From Chitinophagaceae bacterium (GTDB lineage: Bacteria > Bacteroidota > Bacteroidia > Chitinophagales > Chitinophagaceae): 5,745 nt of DNA. How positions within the stretch are numbered: the first letter of the stretch is position 1; the number at the start of each line of letters is the position of its first letter. The DNA is taken from assembly GCA_947378615.1 (NCBI GenBank), contig CANCKV010000252.1, positions 1 to 5,745 of the forward strand, read 5' to 3'. The notes under the pieces are model-generated. The model saw nothing but the letters and a program-made list of their open reading frames with translations. It had not been told where the DNA came from and did no database searches. Made by a program: the position numbers and the translations under genes. Of this stretch, positions 1 through 5,745 are shown piece after piece.

Positions 1-88
1 TCGGGATGACAGCTAGAGTAAAACAAAATAGCTGATTTCTTCCTCTTTTAAATGCATTTACCCATGTTTCAAAAAAGATGTCATTAGC

Positions 89-138
89 AGCCTGTCGAAG
101 TGCAAGCAACTTACATTTCAACCCGATTTCGACAGGCT
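89..138. repeat. 11-bp inverted repeat, possible dispersed intergenic repeat or hairpin
   Basis: AGCCTGTCGAA at 89-99 is perfectly complementary to TTCGACAGGCT at 128-138, with a 28-base spacer. The wider motifs (CCTGTCGAAGTG, TTCGACAGGCTCAATCTGACA) resemble short repeats commonly seen between genes in Bacteroidota. The arm is not followed by a T run, so it is not a typical intrinsic terminator. There is no obvious flanking target duplication. The inverted repeat is seen directly; that it belongs to a dispersed family is from memory and was not tested here. Confidence 0.55.
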
Positions 139-247
139 CAATCTGACACCCATATTTTCGATTAGTATGCTTAACTTAATGACATTGGGTTTAATACTAT
201 CTTAATTATTTGATACAAACGAATCTCTTTTATAGTATCACATTTAT

Positions 248-263
248 CAATATATATATATTG
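248..263. repeat. 16-bp perfect AT palindrome
   Basis: CAATATATATATATTG is its own reverse complement. It lies about 50 bases before the helicase start codon and just upstream of the candidate -7 element at 277-284. It could be a regulator site or simply an easily melted AT tract; the sequence alone does not decide between these. Confidence 0.5.
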
Positions 264-276
264 ACCACTTCACGCT

Positions 277-284
277 TATCTTCG
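277..284 (+). promoter_or_regulatory. Candidate -7 promoter element for the helicase gene
   Basis: TATCTTCG differs at one base from the Bacteroidota -7 consensus TAnnTTTG. It would start transcription near 290, giving a leader of about 25 nt before the ATG at 316. No TTG sits at the expected -33 distance; the only nearby TTG (261-263) is too close. A second single-mismatch candidate, TATTTTCG at 153-160, would give a long leader. The assignment is tentative. Confidence 0.35.
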
Positions 285-315
285 CCACCTCTTTAAAAAA
301 GAGTATAGATAAATT

Positions 316-1644
316 ATGACATTTGATCAACTCAATTTGAATGCCTCGTTACTAAAAGCATTGAACGATTTAGGCTACACAAATCCAACTACTATTCAGC
401 ATAAAGCATTCTCTGTAATCATGTCGGGAAAAGATGTTTGTGGAATTGCACAAACAGGAACAGGAAAGACTTTTGCCTATCTATTGCCCACGTTACGTCA
501 GTGGGTGTATAGTAAGGACAGAAATCCTCAAATTCTCATCATCGTACCTACGAGGGAGTTAGTAGTTCAAGTGGTTGATGCCATAAAAACGTTGGGTAGT
601 TACCTAAATCTTACTGCTGTAGGAGTTTATGGAGGTGTAAATATTAATACACAGAAATTAGCTGTTGAAGACGGATGCGATATCTTAGTAGGAACACCGG
701 GGCGGTTGATAGACTTAATTTATGATGCTGCTTTCAAGACTAAGAATGTTAAAAAGCTAATAGTCGATGAAGTGGATGAAATGTTGAACCTTGGTTTTCG
801 GACACAATTAAAAAATATTATTGATGCCCTTCCACAAAGGCGACAAAATTTGATGTTCTCTGCAACAATGACTGAAGAAGTGGAAGAGCTAATTGAAGTG
901 TTTTTTAATGCCCCAATTACTATTGAAGCCGCCCCTACAGGTACGCCACTCGAAAACATTGATCAATTAGTTTATCATGTTCCAAACTTTAATACCAAAG
1001 TAAATCTGCTGAAATTATTACTTTCTCGAGATGAGAAGATGGTAAAAGTCTTGGTATTTGTCGCTACTAAACAGATGGCTGATGACTTGTTTGTAGAGAT
1101 GGATACTGTTTTTTCAGATAGGGTAGGAGTCATCCATTCTAATAAGCATCAGAATCATCGTTTAAATACAGTAATTCAGTTTCAACAAGGAAATTACCTT
1201 TTTCTAATTGCAACGGATGTAATTGCTAGGGGCTTAGATATTTCTGAAGTTACGCATGTAATTAATTTCGATACCCCTGAGGTTCCCGAGAGTTATATTC
1301 ATCGAATTGGACGAACAGGACGTGCAGATAGAAAAGGTATTTCCATCACTTTTGTTACAGAAAAGGAAAAAGAATCATTCGACAAGATTGAAACCCTCAT
1401 GCACTATCAAGTACCTGTTTCTTCTCTTCCAGAAGATTTAATGATTTCGGATGTGTTGACAGAGGATGAAATGCCGAAAGTAAAAATGAAGACATACTTA
1501 GTGAAACCACCTAAGAAAGAAGACGTCGGGCCTGCATTCCATCAGAAATCAGCTAAGAATAGTAAGGTAAATGTTCATGTGAGTCATAAAGATAAGATGA
1601 TGAAGAAATATGGCAAACCAATAAAGAAGTCTGGAAAGCGATAG
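316..1644 (+). CDS. DEAD-box ATP-dependent RNA helicase (DEVD variant of motif II)
   Basis: This is a complete 442-residue superfamily 2 RNA helicase of the bacterial DEAD-box type. Such proteins unwind short RNA duplexes using ATP in the cytoplasm, typically in ribosome assembly, RNA decay or growth in the cold. All core motifs appear in order: Q motif (F3 to Q28), motif I AQTGTGKT (45-52), Ia PTREL (78-82), GG (106-107), Ib TPGR (127-130), II DEVD (151-154), III SAT (182-184), IV VLVFVATK (245-252), V ATDVIARGLD (299-308) and VI HRIGRTGR (329-336). Motif II has V in place of A; the catalytic D151 and E152 are kept, so activity is expected. The lysine-rich tail (about 390-442) probably helps bind RNA. 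The start is well supported because the Q motif begins at residue 3. There is no Shine-Dalgarno sequence; the ATG follows an A/T-rich stretch, as usual in Bacteroidota. The gene appears monocistronic, since the next gene is convergent. The exact subfamily (RhlE-like, CshA-like or other) cannot be assigned. Confidence 0.96.
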   Translation: MTFDQLNLNASLLKALNDLGYTNPTTIQHKAFSVIMSGKDVCGIAQTGTGKTFAYLLPTLRQWVYSKDRNPQILIIVPTRELVVQVVDAIKTLGSYLNLTAVGVYGGVNINTQKLAVEDGCDILVGTPGRLIDLIYDAAFKTKNVKKLIVDEVDEMLNLGFRTQLKNIIDALPQRRQNLMFSATMTEEVEELIEVFFNAPITIEAAPTGTPLENIDQLVYHVPNFNTKVNLLKLLLSRDEKMVKVLVFVATKQMADDLFVEMDTVFSDRVGVIHSNKHQNHRLNTVIQFQQGNYLFLIATDVIARGLDISEVTHVINFDTPEVPESYIHRIGRTGRADRKGISITFVTEKEKESFDKIETLMHYQVPVSSLPEDLMISDVLTEDEMPKVKMKTYLVKPPKKEDVGPAFHQKSAKNSKVNVHVSHKDKMMKKYGKPIKKSGKR

Positions 1645-1679
1645 GGAATAGATAATTAAAGTTATCAAAGGAATCTGCA

Positions 1680-1701
1680 GGGTGCATAAAAGTTTTTCGC
1701 T
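1680..1701 (+). repeat. Left terminal inverted repeat of the MITE-like element
   Basis: This 22-base arm is the exact reverse complement of 1760-1781. It starts GGGTGCATAA immediately after the octamer AATCTGCA. Confidence 0.85.
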
Positions 1702-1759
1702 TAAAGAGTTTCGTGGAGACACGAACCTCGGCAGTCTGCCTCGCGGCGTGTCCTCACGC

Positions 1760-1781
1760 AGCGAAAAACTTTTATGCACCC
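1760..1781 (-). repeat. Right terminal inverted repeat of the MITE-like element
   Basis: This 22-base arm is the exact reverse complement of 1680-1701. It ends TTATGCACCC immediately before the second copy of the octamer AATCTGCA. Confidence 0.85.
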
Positions 1782-1790
1782 AATCTGCAT

Positions 1791-1824
1791 TAGTAAACTA
1801 CTAAAATTAATTTTAGCATTACTA
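1791..1824. repeat. AT-rich nested palindrome
   Basis: CTAAAATTAATTTTAG at 1801-1816 is a 16-bp perfect palindrome. Outside it, TAGTA (1791-1795) can pair with TACTA (about 1820-1824) across small internal loops. It could be a weak 3'-end hairpin for helicase transcripts, but no clean T run follows and the stem is almost entirely A-T, so a terminator call is not justified. Confidence 0.35.
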
Positions 1825-1870
1825 ACTATTTTATTAACTTTTTGAAAATAATGAAGTAGAAGAGAAGTTT

Positions 1871-1906
1871 TAAAATAACCGAAACCCTTATTAAAAAGGG
1901 TTTCGG
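1871..1906 (-). terminator. Intrinsic terminator downstream of tRNA-Met, possibly bidirectional
   Basis: An 11-bp perfect stem pairs 1879-1889 (CCGAAACCCTT) with 1896-1906 (AAGGGTTTCGG) around a six-base loop. On the minus strand the stem is followed by TTATTTTA, a reasonable U-rich tail, and it begins five bases past the tRNA 3' end, so it should end the tRNA transcript. On the plus strand only TCTTG follows, so it may stop helicase read-through less efficiently. The position between two convergent genes fits shared use. Confidence 0.85.
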
Positions 1907-1911
1907 TCTTG

Positions 1912-1985
1912 TAGCGAGGAGCAGACTTGAACTGCCGACCTTCGGGTTATGAATCCGATGCTCTAACCAGCTGAGCTACCTCGCC
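1912..1985 (-). tRNA. tRNA-Met (CAT), elongator type
   Basis: The minus strand gives a complete 74-nt cloverleaf. The acceptor stem is GGCGAGG with CCTCGCT (G1-T72 wobble) and discriminator A73. The D arm is GCTC/GAGC, the variable loop is AGGTC and the T arm is GGCAG-TTCAAGT-CTGCT. The anticodon loop TTCATAA carries CAT at plus-strand positions 1949-1951. The initiator is ruled out: G1 is paired, and the anticodon stem TCGGA/CCCGA lacks the three consecutive G-C pairs next to the loop. tRNA-Ile2, which also has a CAT anticodon modified to lysidine, is less likely because the acceptor and anticodon stems look like Bacteroidota elongator Met, but this is from memory. A31-C39 is a mismatch at the loop edge. 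CCA is not encoded (CAA follows A73), as is usual in this phylum, so it must be added enzymatically. It is transcribed alone, from the promoter at 2005-2012 to the terminator at 1871-1906. Confidence 0.95.
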
Positions 1986-2004
1986 GAGCTGTTCTTTGGG
2001 GGTG

Positions 2005-2012
2005 CAAATATA
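2005..2012 (-). promoter_or_regulatory. -7 promoter element for tRNA-Met
   Basis: On the minus strand the sequence is TATATTTG, a perfect match to the Bacteroidota consensus TAnnTTTG. Transcription would begin near 1998-2001, about 13-16 nt before the mature tRNA 5' end at 1985, a sensible leader for RNase P processing. No clear TTG is found at the -33 position. Confidence 0.65.
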
Positions 2013-2037
2013 GGAGGATTAGTAAAACGAAGTTACT

Positions 2038-2061
2038 TCCTAGAAAAATATCCTAGAAAAA
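2038..2061. repeat. Tandem TCCTAGAAAAA direct repeat
   Basis: TCCTAGAAAAA occurs at 2038-2048 and again at 2051-2061, a 13-base period. Relative to the tRNA promoter it lies about 40 to 60 bases upstream of the start site, where phased A/T tracts can act as an UP-like element. The repeat is seen directly; the promoter role is inferred. Confidence 0.4.
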
Positions 2062-2197
2062 AATTGTGAATTAGCATATAAAGACTAAAAAGTACTAGCA
2101 AAATTTGATAAAAAAGAAAATTTTTACAATTATTTAGTGGAAAAATGACTATTTGATTGTTAAAATCAGGTGTTTTATACACAACTTTAAAATAAGT

Positions 2198-2228
2198 TTT
2201 CTCTATTTCACCCTAAACCTTACCTTTG
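2198..2228 (+). promoter_or_regulatory. Candidate rpoB promoter (TTTC-N19-TACCTTTG)
   Basis: TACCTTTG at 2221-2228 matches the Bacteroidota -7 consensus TAnnTTTG perfectly. Exactly 19 bases upstream, TTTC at 2198-2201 is one base from the -33 consensus TTTG. The predicted start is near 2232-2236. This would drive rpoB, and presumably rpoC beyond the window, with a leader of about 140 nt. It is the best promoter match in the window. Confidence 0.65.
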
Positions 2229-2234
2229 CCAACC

Positions 2235-2374
2235 TTTATTTGGGGGTATAGAGCATTTAATGGATATTTCAAGTATTTATTTAAGTTGTATTTCTTCAAT
2301 TTAGGGGCTAAAGGGGCTGTGGTCTAAGATAGATTACAGTTTATTTTTTAGACAAAACTGGTTTATAAAATATT
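2235..2374 (+). other. Predicted rpoB 5' leader
   Basis: If the promoter at 2198-2228 is used, this is an untranslated leader of about 140 nt. It contains a short direct repeat AGGGGCT (2303-2309 and 2312-2318). A 6-bp inverted repeat, GTCTAA (2322-2327) with TTAGAC (about 2348-2353), could form a modest hairpin just before the start codon. I do not recognise any known riboswitch or ribosomal-protein binding site. There is no Shine-Dalgarno; the bases before the ATG are A/T-rich. Confidence 0.35.
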
Positions 2375-5300
2375 ATGTCAACAACGACAATTATTAACAA
2401 CAGGGTGAATTTCGGACGGACAAAGAATCTGGCAGAAACTCCTGATTTACTAGACATTCAGTTACAATCGTTCAGAGAGTTTTTCCAATTGGAAACTACT
2501 CCTGATAAACGTAACAATGAAGGGTTGTTTCGTGTGTTCAAGGACAACTTTCCAATTACTGATACGAGAAATATTTTCGTATTAGAGTTCTTAGACTACT
2601 TTATCGACCCGCCACGTTACTCAATTGAAGAGTGTATGGAGCGTGGTCTTACGTATGCGGTGCCTTTAAAAGCTAAGTTGCGTTTGAGTTGTAATGATGA
2701 AGAACACGTCGATTTCCAAACAATCGTACAGGATGTTTTTTTAGGGAATATCCCTTACATGACACCTCGTGGTACTTTTGTAGTTAATGGTGCTGAACGT
2801 GTAGTAGTATCTCAGTTGCATCGTTCTCCAGGTGTGTTCTTCGGTCAGTCTGTTCACCCGAATGGAACGAAGATTTATTCTGCCCGTGTGATTCCTTTCA
2901 AGGGTGCATGGATGGAATTTGCTACAGACATTAATAATGTAATGTATGCATACATCGATCGTAAGAAAAAATTCCCTGTTACTACTTTATTGCGTTCTAT
3001 TGGTTTTGAAACAGATAAAGACATTCTTGAATTGTTCGGAATGGCGGAAGAAATCAAGGCTACTAGAGAGGAATTGGAGAAAAATGTAGGAAGGAAGCTT
3101 GCTGCACGTATTCTTCGTACTTGGGTAGAAGATTTCGTTGATGAAGATACCGGTGAAGTCGTTTCTATCGAGCGGAACGAAATTGTATTGGAGCGTGATA
3201 GTGTTCTAGACCTTGATGGTGTAGATACTGTTATCGAAATGGAAATCAAGAGTCTTTTCTTACAAAGAGAAGATGTAGGTGGTGACTATGCTATTATCTA
3301 CAATACTTTAAATAAGGATACTTCAAACAGTGAATTAGAAGCTGTTCAGCACATCTATCGCCAATTGCGTGGTGCTGATGCTCCTGATAATGAAACTGCT
3401 CGTGGTATTATTGATAAATTATTCTTTAGCGATAAGAGATATGATCTAGGAGAAGTTGGTCGTTATAAAATCAATGGTAAACTTGGTTTAGATTATCCTC
3501 TGACCAAGAAGGTATTGACTAAGCAAGATATCATCGAGATTGTTAAATACTTAGTTCGTCTGACTAATGCAAAAGCTGATATTGATGATATTGATCATTT
3601 GAGCAATCGTCGTGTTAGAACTGTAGGAGAACAATTATATGCACAATTTGGTGTTGGTCTAGCTCGTATGGCTAGGACAATCCGTGAGCGTATGAACGTT
3701 AGGGATAATGAAGTATTTACTCCGGTTGATTTGATTAATGCAAGAACATTAAGTTCTGTTATCAATTCTTTCTTTGGTACTTCTCAGTTGTCTCAGTTCC
3801 TCGATCAGACAAATCCTCTTTCTGAAATTACACACAAACGTCGTATTTCAGCGCTAGGGCCAGGTGGTTTGAGTAGAGAAAGAGCAGGATTTGAGGTACG
3901 TGACGTACACTATAGTCACTATGGTCGTCTTTGTACTATCGAAACTCCTGAAGGACCAAACATTGGTTTGATTTCTACACTTTGCGTTCATGCCAAGATA
4001 AATGATATGGGTTTCATCGAAACTCCTTATCGTACTGTTGCAGGTGCAAAAGTGAATACTTCTGAATTAGTTTATTTGAGTGCTGAAGCGGAAGAAAACG
4101 TAAAAGTGGCTCAGTCTAACTCTCCAATTGATGACGAAGGGAATTTCTTGGAAGATAAGGTTGTTTCGAGAGATACAGGTGATTTCCCGATCCTTGATAA
4201 GCATGATGTACAATATATGGATGTCGCTCCAAATCAAATTGTTGGTTTGAGTGCTTCTTTGATTCCTTTCCTTGAGCATGATGATGCTAACCGTGCCTTG
4301 ATGGGTTCGAACATGCAACGTCAAGCGGTACCTCTTGTAAGAATGGATCCACCGATTGTGGGTACAGGGCTAGAAGGAAAAGCAGCTCGTGATGCAAGAA
4401 TTCAGATTCATGCGGAAGGAACAGGTGTTGTTGAGTTCGTTGATGCTAATGAAATTCACGTTCGTTATGATCGTAATGATTTAGATAGATTGGTTTCTTT
4501 CGACGAAGACTTAGTTGTATATAAGTTAACAAAGTTTGTTAAAACGAATCAGGCTACTTGTATCAATTTACGTCCTGCTGTATTGAAAGGACAAAAGATT
4601 GCTAAAGGAGATTTCCTAACTGAAGGTTATGCTACAAAGGGTGGTGAACTTGCTTTAGGTCGTAATCTAGTTGTTGCTTTCATGCCTTGGAAGGGATACA
4701 ATTTTGAAGATGCGATTGTAATCAACGAAAGAGTTGCTAGAGAAGATATGTTTACTTCTGTTCACATTGATGAATATGAATTAGAGGTACGTGATACTAA
4801 ATTAGGTGAAGAGGAATTGACTCCAGATATACCAAATGTTAGTGAAGAAGCGACAAAGGATTTGGATGAATATGGTATTATCAGAATTGGTGCGACCATT
4901 AAGGAAGGTGATATATTGATTGGTAAGATTACTCCGAAGGGAGAAAGTGATCCTACTCCTGAAGAGAAACTTCTACGTGCCATCTTTGGTGATAAAGCCG
5001 GTGATGCAAAAGATGCTTCTTTGAAAGCGCCAAACGGTACTGAGGGAGTCGTAATTGATAAGAAACTTTTCCAACGTGCTAAGAAGGATAAAAATTCTAA
5101 GGTTAAGGAAAAAGCTCAATTAGAAAAGGTTGAGAAAGCGCATCAGGTAGTAGTTGAAGAAATCAGGGAAAACCTGATGAGCAAATTACTTATCCTCCTT
5201 AAGGATAAAACTTCACAGGGAGTAACCAATAATTTTGGTGAGTCTCTTATTGGTAAAGGTGCTAAGTTCAATCAAAAGAATGTTTCTTCAATTGATTTCT

Positions 5301-5745
5301 CTAATGTGAATCCACTAGGATGGACAGGAGATGAAGAGACCGATCATTATATCAATGTATTGTTGCATAATCATACCATTAAATTCAATGAGGAGCTTGG
5401 ACGTTTCAAACGTGAAAAGTTCAATATCTCTATTGGTGATGAATTGCCTGCAGGTGTATTGAAATTGGCCAAAGTTTATATCGCAGTTAAGCGTAAGCTG
5501 AAAGTGGGAGATAAGATGGCGGGTCGTCACGGAAATAAGGGTATTGTTTCGAGGATTGTACGTGCAGAGGATATGCCATTTATGGAAGATGGAACACCTG
5601 TTGACATTGTATTGAATCCACTAGGGGTACCTAGTCGTATGAACCTTGGACAGATTTATGAAACTATTCTTGGTTGGACAGGTTTGAAATTAGGTTGTCG
5701 TTTTGCTACGCCTATATTTGATGGTGCTTCTACCGATCAGATCGA
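2375..5745 (+). CDS. rpoB: DNA-directed RNA polymerase subunit beta (partial, 3' end cut by window)
   Basis: This is the beta subunit of the core RNA polymerase, which together with beta-prime forms the active centre and the rifamycin pocket. The frame is open for 1123 codons to the window edge; with a usual Bacteroidota length of about 1270-1290 residues, roughly the last 150-170 are missing. The N-terminus [19 protein letters not shown] fits the family, and no earlier in-frame start is needed. Visible landmarks are the rifampicin-region block [20 protein letters not shown] (466-485) continuing [24 protein letters not shown] (from 523), [10 protein letters not shown] with E778 and D779, [25 protein letters not shown] (from 851; two blocks), and [12 protein letters not shown] with K1047 and K1055, equivalent to E. 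coli K1065 and K1073. A lysine- and glutamate-rich helical insertion (about 899-1025) takes the place of the E. coli beta SI2 region. Residues equivalent to E. coli D516, H526 and S531 are D477, H487 and S492, so the pocket appears rifampicin-sensitive. rplL is not upstream, and rpoC probably follows beyond the window. Confidence 0.98.
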   Translation, partial: MSTTTIINNRVNFGRTKNLAETPDLLDIQLQSFREFFQLETTPDKRNNEGLFRVFKDNFPITDTRNIFVLEFLDYFIDPPRYSIEECMERGLTYAVPLKAKLRLSCNDEEHVDFQTIVQDVFLGNIPYMTPRGTFVVNGAERVVVSQLHRSPGVFFGQSVHPNGTKIYSARVIPFKGAWMEFATDINNVMYAYIDRKKKFPVTTLLRSIGFETDKDILELFGMAEEIKATREELEKNVGRKLAARILRTWVEDFVDEDTGEVVSIERNEIVLERDSVLDLDGVDTVIEMEIKSLFLQREDVGGDYAIIYNTLNKDTSNSELEAVQHIYRQLRGADAPDNETARGIIDKLFFSDKRYDLGEVGRYKINGKLGLDYPLTKKVLTKQDIIEIVKYLVRLTNAKADIDDIDHLSNRRVRTVGEQLYAQFGVGLARMARTIRERMNVRDNEVFTPVDLINARTLSSVINSFFGTSQLSQFLDQTNPLSEITHKRRISALGPGGLSRERAGFEVRDVHYSHYGRLCTIETPEGPNIGLISTLCVHAKINDMGFIETPYRTVAGAKVNTSELVYLSAEAEENVKVAQSNSPIDDEGNFLEDKVVSRDTGDFPILDKHDVQYMDVAPNQIVGLSASLIPFLEHDDANRALMGSNMQRQAVPLVRMDPPIVGTGLEGKAARDARIQIHAEGTGVVEFVDANEIHVRYDRNDLDRLVSFDEDLVVYKLTKFVKTNQATCINLRPAVLKGQKIAKGDFLTEGYATKGGELALGRNLVVAFMPWKGYNFEDAIVINERVAREDMFTSVHIDEYELEVRDTKLGEEELTPDIPNVSEEATKDLDEYGIIRIGATIKEGDILIGKITPKGESDPTPEEKLLRAIFGDKAGDAKDASLKAPNGTEGVVIDKKLFQRAKKDKNSKVKEKAQLEKVEKAHQVVVEEIRENLMSKLLILLKDKTSQGVTNNFGESLIGKGAKFNQKNVSSIDFSNVNPLGWTGDEETDHYINVLLHNHTIKFNEELGRFKREKFNISIGDELPAGVLKLAKVYIAVKRKLKVGDKMAGRHGNKGIVSRIVRAEDMPFMEDGTPVDIVLNPLGVPSRMNLGQIYETILGWTGLKLGCRFATPIFDGASTDQI

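Larger units (their letters stand above)
1..315. other. Non-coding region upstream of the helicase gene
   Basis: I find no convincing coding sequence in this AT-rich stretch. It holds an 11-bp inverted repeat (89-138), a 16-bp AT palindrome (248-263) and a possible promoter just before the helicase start; each is listed separately. The first bases (TCGGGATGACA) and the CCTGTCGAAGTG and TTCGACAGGCTCA stretches resemble short intergenic repeats that I recall from Bacteroidota genomes, so the first 150 bases may be the tail of a repeat-rich spacer. The upstream gene lies outside the window. Confidence 0.6.
1672..1789. mobile_element. MITE-like palindromic element with 22-bp TIRs and 8-bp target duplication
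   Basis: The element occupies 1680-1781 (102 bp). Its ends, 1680-1701 and 1760-1781, are perfect 22-bp inverted repeats starting GGGTGCATAA and ending TTATGCACCC. Directly outside each end is the same octamer AATCTGCA (1672-1679 and 1782-1789), as expected for a target-site duplication. The interior also pairs imperfectly: 1711-1733 against 1738-1758. It includes local hairpins TTCGTG-GAGA-CACGAA (1710-1725) and GCGTG-TCCT-CACGC (1746-1759). The whole element could therefore fold into one long hairpin. Its interior is visibly richer in G and C than the flanks. It encodes no transposase and would need one supplied in trans. It lies 27 bases after the helicase stop, so it may form the 3' end of that mRNA. 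Eight-bp duplications occur in several IS families, for example IS1595, ISL3 and IS66; I cannot name the parent. Confidence 0.8.
1986..2374. other. Divergent intergenic region between tRNA-Met and rpoB
   Basis: This 389-bp AT-rich stretch contains no credible ORF on either strand. In particular, it shows no remnant of rplL, the usual neighbour upstream of rpoB. It carries the tRNA promoter on the minus strand (2005-2012), a tandem A-tract repeat (2038-2061), the rpoB promoter (2198-2228) and the presumed rpoB leader. From about 2062 to 2197 I see only AT-rich sequence with no recognisable signal. Confidence 0.75.

Noticed and set aside
720..959. Minus-strand ORF of 79 codons inside the helicase gene
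   Set aside because: It lies wholly within a gene with all family motifs on the other strand. Its product is serine-rich and low in complexity, with no recognisable domain.
1549..1779. Minus-strand ORF of 76 codons across the helicase 3' end and the palindromic element
   Set aside because: It begins inside the MITE-like element and runs antisense into the helicase. It is most likely a chance ORF.
1912..1985. Reading the CAT tRNA as initiator tRNA-fMet or tRNA-Ile2
   Set aside because: The initiator marks (unpaired position 1-72, three G-C pairs next to the anticodon loop) are absent. Ile2 cannot be fully excluded, but the stems fit elongator Met better.
2062..2197. Possible small gene or RNA in the AT-rich part of the tRNA-rpoB spacer
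   Set aside because: ATG codons run quickly into stops, and no stable hairpin with a T tract or internal promoter was found.
2875..3249. Minus-strand ORF of 124 codons antisense to rpoB
   Set aside because: It is a shadow of the highly conserved rpoB frame. The serine/threonine-rich, patternless product is typical of antisense translation.
5069..5455. Charged, divergent stretch in RpoB as a sign of frameshift or recombination
   Set aside because: The frame stays open, and conserved blocks resume on both sides in the same frame. The position matches the known variable SI2-type insertion of bacterial beta subunits.
4067..5530. Three further minus-strand ORFs (4067-4324, 4762-4983, 5315-5530)
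   Set aside because: All are antisense to unmistakable RpoB sequence, and none shows a domain or a supporting start region.
1..5745. CRISPR array, prophage, defence island or toxin-antitoxin pair
   Set aside because: No spaced direct repeats, integrase, nuclease or small paired genes are present. The coding content is housekeeping only.

Overview
The window looks like ordinary chromosomal DNA of a member of the Bacteroidota, and I would guess a marine, AT-rich Cytophagia-type organism. The RpoB sequence has the Bacteroidota style at its N-terminus ([21 protein letters not shown]). Neither gene has a Shine-Dalgarno sequence, and both have A/T-rich start regions. The tRNA lacks an encoded CCA. 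Two promoter candidates match the Bacteroidota -7 element TAnnTTTG. The genus cannot be fixed from this sequence.

Layout: (1) 1-315, non-coding, with a small inverted repeat, an AT palindrome and a possible promoter. (2) 316-1644 (+), a complete DEAD-box RNA helicase whose motif II reads DEVD. (3) 1645-1911, a convergent intergenic region. It holds a 102-bp palindromic element with 22-bp perfect terminal inverted repeats, flanked exactly by 8-bp direct repeats, which is the signature of a MITE-like insertion. An AT palindrome and a strong intrinsic terminator follow. (4) 1912-1985 (-), an elongator tRNA-Met(CAT) with its own -7 promoter element and the terminator at 1871-1906. (5) 1986-2374, a divergent intergenic region with the tRNA promoter on one strand and a near-consensus Bacteroidota promoter for rpoB on the other, leaving a leader of about 140 nt. 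(6) 2375-5745 (+), rpoB (RNA polymerase beta), open to the window edge and missing roughly its last 150 codons.

The genes belong to basic information processing (RNA remodelling, translation, transcription). They do not form one operon: the tRNA is convergent with the helicase and divergent from rpoB. rpoB is usually preceded by rplL in the rplKAJL-rpoBC cluster, but here no ribosomal protein gene lies within 2.3 kb upstream, and rpoB appears to have its own promoter. I see no defence system, CRISPR array or novel multi-gene system. The most noteworthy items are the MITE-like insertion and the uncoupled rpoB.
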